From assembly GCA_000316135.1 (NCBI GenBank), contig JH993935.1, positions 86,461-150,460 on the forward strand: a stretch of DNA of 64,000 bases, read 5' to 3'. The notes under the pieces were generated by a model that was not told the DNA's origin, searched no databases, and saw only the letters and a list, made by a program, of their open reading frames with translations. Below are positions 63,619-64,000 of this stretch, one piece after another. The stretch comes from Trachipleistophora hominis. Its lineage: Eukaryota > Microsporidia > Pleistophoridae. How positions within the stretch are numbered: the stretch's first letter is position 1; each line of letters starts with the position of its first letter. Position numbers and translations under genes: made by a program.

Positions 63619-64000
63619 ATGATCAAAAAAATAATTTTTTTCATCCAAGAGGCACCTTTTACGGGCACAGAAAAACACAAGGTTGCACAAAGCCGACCAG
63701 CAGCACCACCCCGTCCAGACATTACACATCATATTCTTCTTACTATCATCGATTCTCCTTTATACAAATCCAATAGATGCAAAATTTACGTTAAAACGGT
63801 TAACAACATTTTGATAGAAATAAACGAGGGAACGCGGATACCACGGACAACGACAAGATTCGTAGGTCTAATGAAGGATGTCTTACGGAAATTAAAAATA
63901 AAAGATGAGGATAAGACGCTCATGCGCGTAGTGAAAAGCAAAATAGATTTTCCACCTGGTGCGGTCAAAATTGGCATGTCACGGAAAGGAGAAAGAATCA
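63619..64000 (+). CDS. EMG1: EMG1/NEP1 rRNA pseudouridine methyltransferase, cut at right edge
   Basis: NEP1/EMG1 is a SPOUT-fold methyltransferase acting on a pseudouridine of 18S rRNA and needed for small-subunit assembly. The open frame from the ATG at 63619 reaches the window end (127 codons) without stop, so the C-terminal SAM-binding knot is not visible. Diagnostic segments: RPDITHHILLTIIDSPL (family RPDI.H..LL..LDSPL), IYVKTVNNILIEIN, TRIPRTTTRFVGLM (TRIPRT..RF.GLM) and the start of the G.(V)K(I/V)G.S motif, PPGAVKIGMS. The piece before RPD is much shorter than in yeast or human. CCCC lies 4-8 bases before the ATG (CCCCACCAATG). Frames annotated by simple ORF calling here, including a minus one, are shadows. 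Confidence 0.93.
   Translation, partial: MIKKIIFFIQEAPFTGTEKHKVAQSRPAAPPRPDITHHILLTIIDSPLYKSNRCKIYVKTVNNILIEINEGTRIPRTTTRFVGLMKDVLRKLKIKDEDKTLMRVVKSKIDFPPGAVKIGMSRKGERI

Overview
This is eukaryotic, AT-rich, compact-gene DNA, most consistent with a microsporidian genome of the long-intergenic type (Trachipleistophora/Vavraia-like is my inference). The evidence is: intronless genes; short divergent versions of core eukaryotic proteins (MCM5, a Sec7 Arf-GEF, V-ATPase subunit d, lunapark, TRM2, EMG1, a forkhead factor); many signal-peptide proteins with no recognisable relatives; and a CCC/CCCC motif a few bases upstream of the ATG of housekeeping genes, a known microsporidian start-site signal. 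I saw no tRNA, rRNA, CRISPR or operon.

Layout. 1-884: left-truncated repetitive secreted protein (-). 1669-2559: multi-spanning transporter-like protein (-). 3249-4385: retroelement relic among SINE-like repeats. 4487-6208: large secreted protein (-). 9278-12130: secreted LRR-like protein (-), paralogous to 30895-32106 (-). 13528-14413: gene interrupted by an assembly gap. 15266-16800: coiled-coil gene split by a frameshift. 17566-17910 (-) and 17941-19101 (+): divergent Vps33-like fragment and Mus81/Eme1-like protein sharing a 30-bp promoter. 20927-21541: Yip1-like membrane protein. 23904-25823: MCM5. 26894-29019: TRM2, split by a frameshift. 29864-30526: dsRBD-like protein. 33996-34701: decayed secreted gene. 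37116-37616 (-) and 38251-38802 (+): divergent paralogous type I membrane proteins. 39847-40530: lunapark. 41197-41710: decayed gene. 42469-43212: secreted protein. 44880-47375: helical-repeat protein. 48927-52337: Sec7 Arf-GEF. 54855-55838: V-ATPase subunit d. 58120-58989: three-TM protein. 61089-61691: forkhead factor. 63619-64000+: EMG1/NEP1, cut by the window edge and recognisable only by hand translation.

Functionally the window mixes replication and repair (MCM5, Eme1-like), RNA modification and ribosome assembly (TRM2, EMG1), membrane trafficking and organelle shape (Sec7, Vps33-like, Yip1-like, lunapark, V-ATPase) and a large lineage-specific secreted or surface protein set. The two classes differ upstream: housekeeping starts carry CCC/GGG, while the secreted and surface genes do not.

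The intergenic DNA, roughly half the window, holds a dispersed SINE-like element of about 105 bp. Three copies are flanked by 13-14 bp target-site duplications; I regard this as the best candidate for something undescribed. There is also a second repeat family with a 24-bp exact match between distant copies, several minisatellites, and decayed genes.
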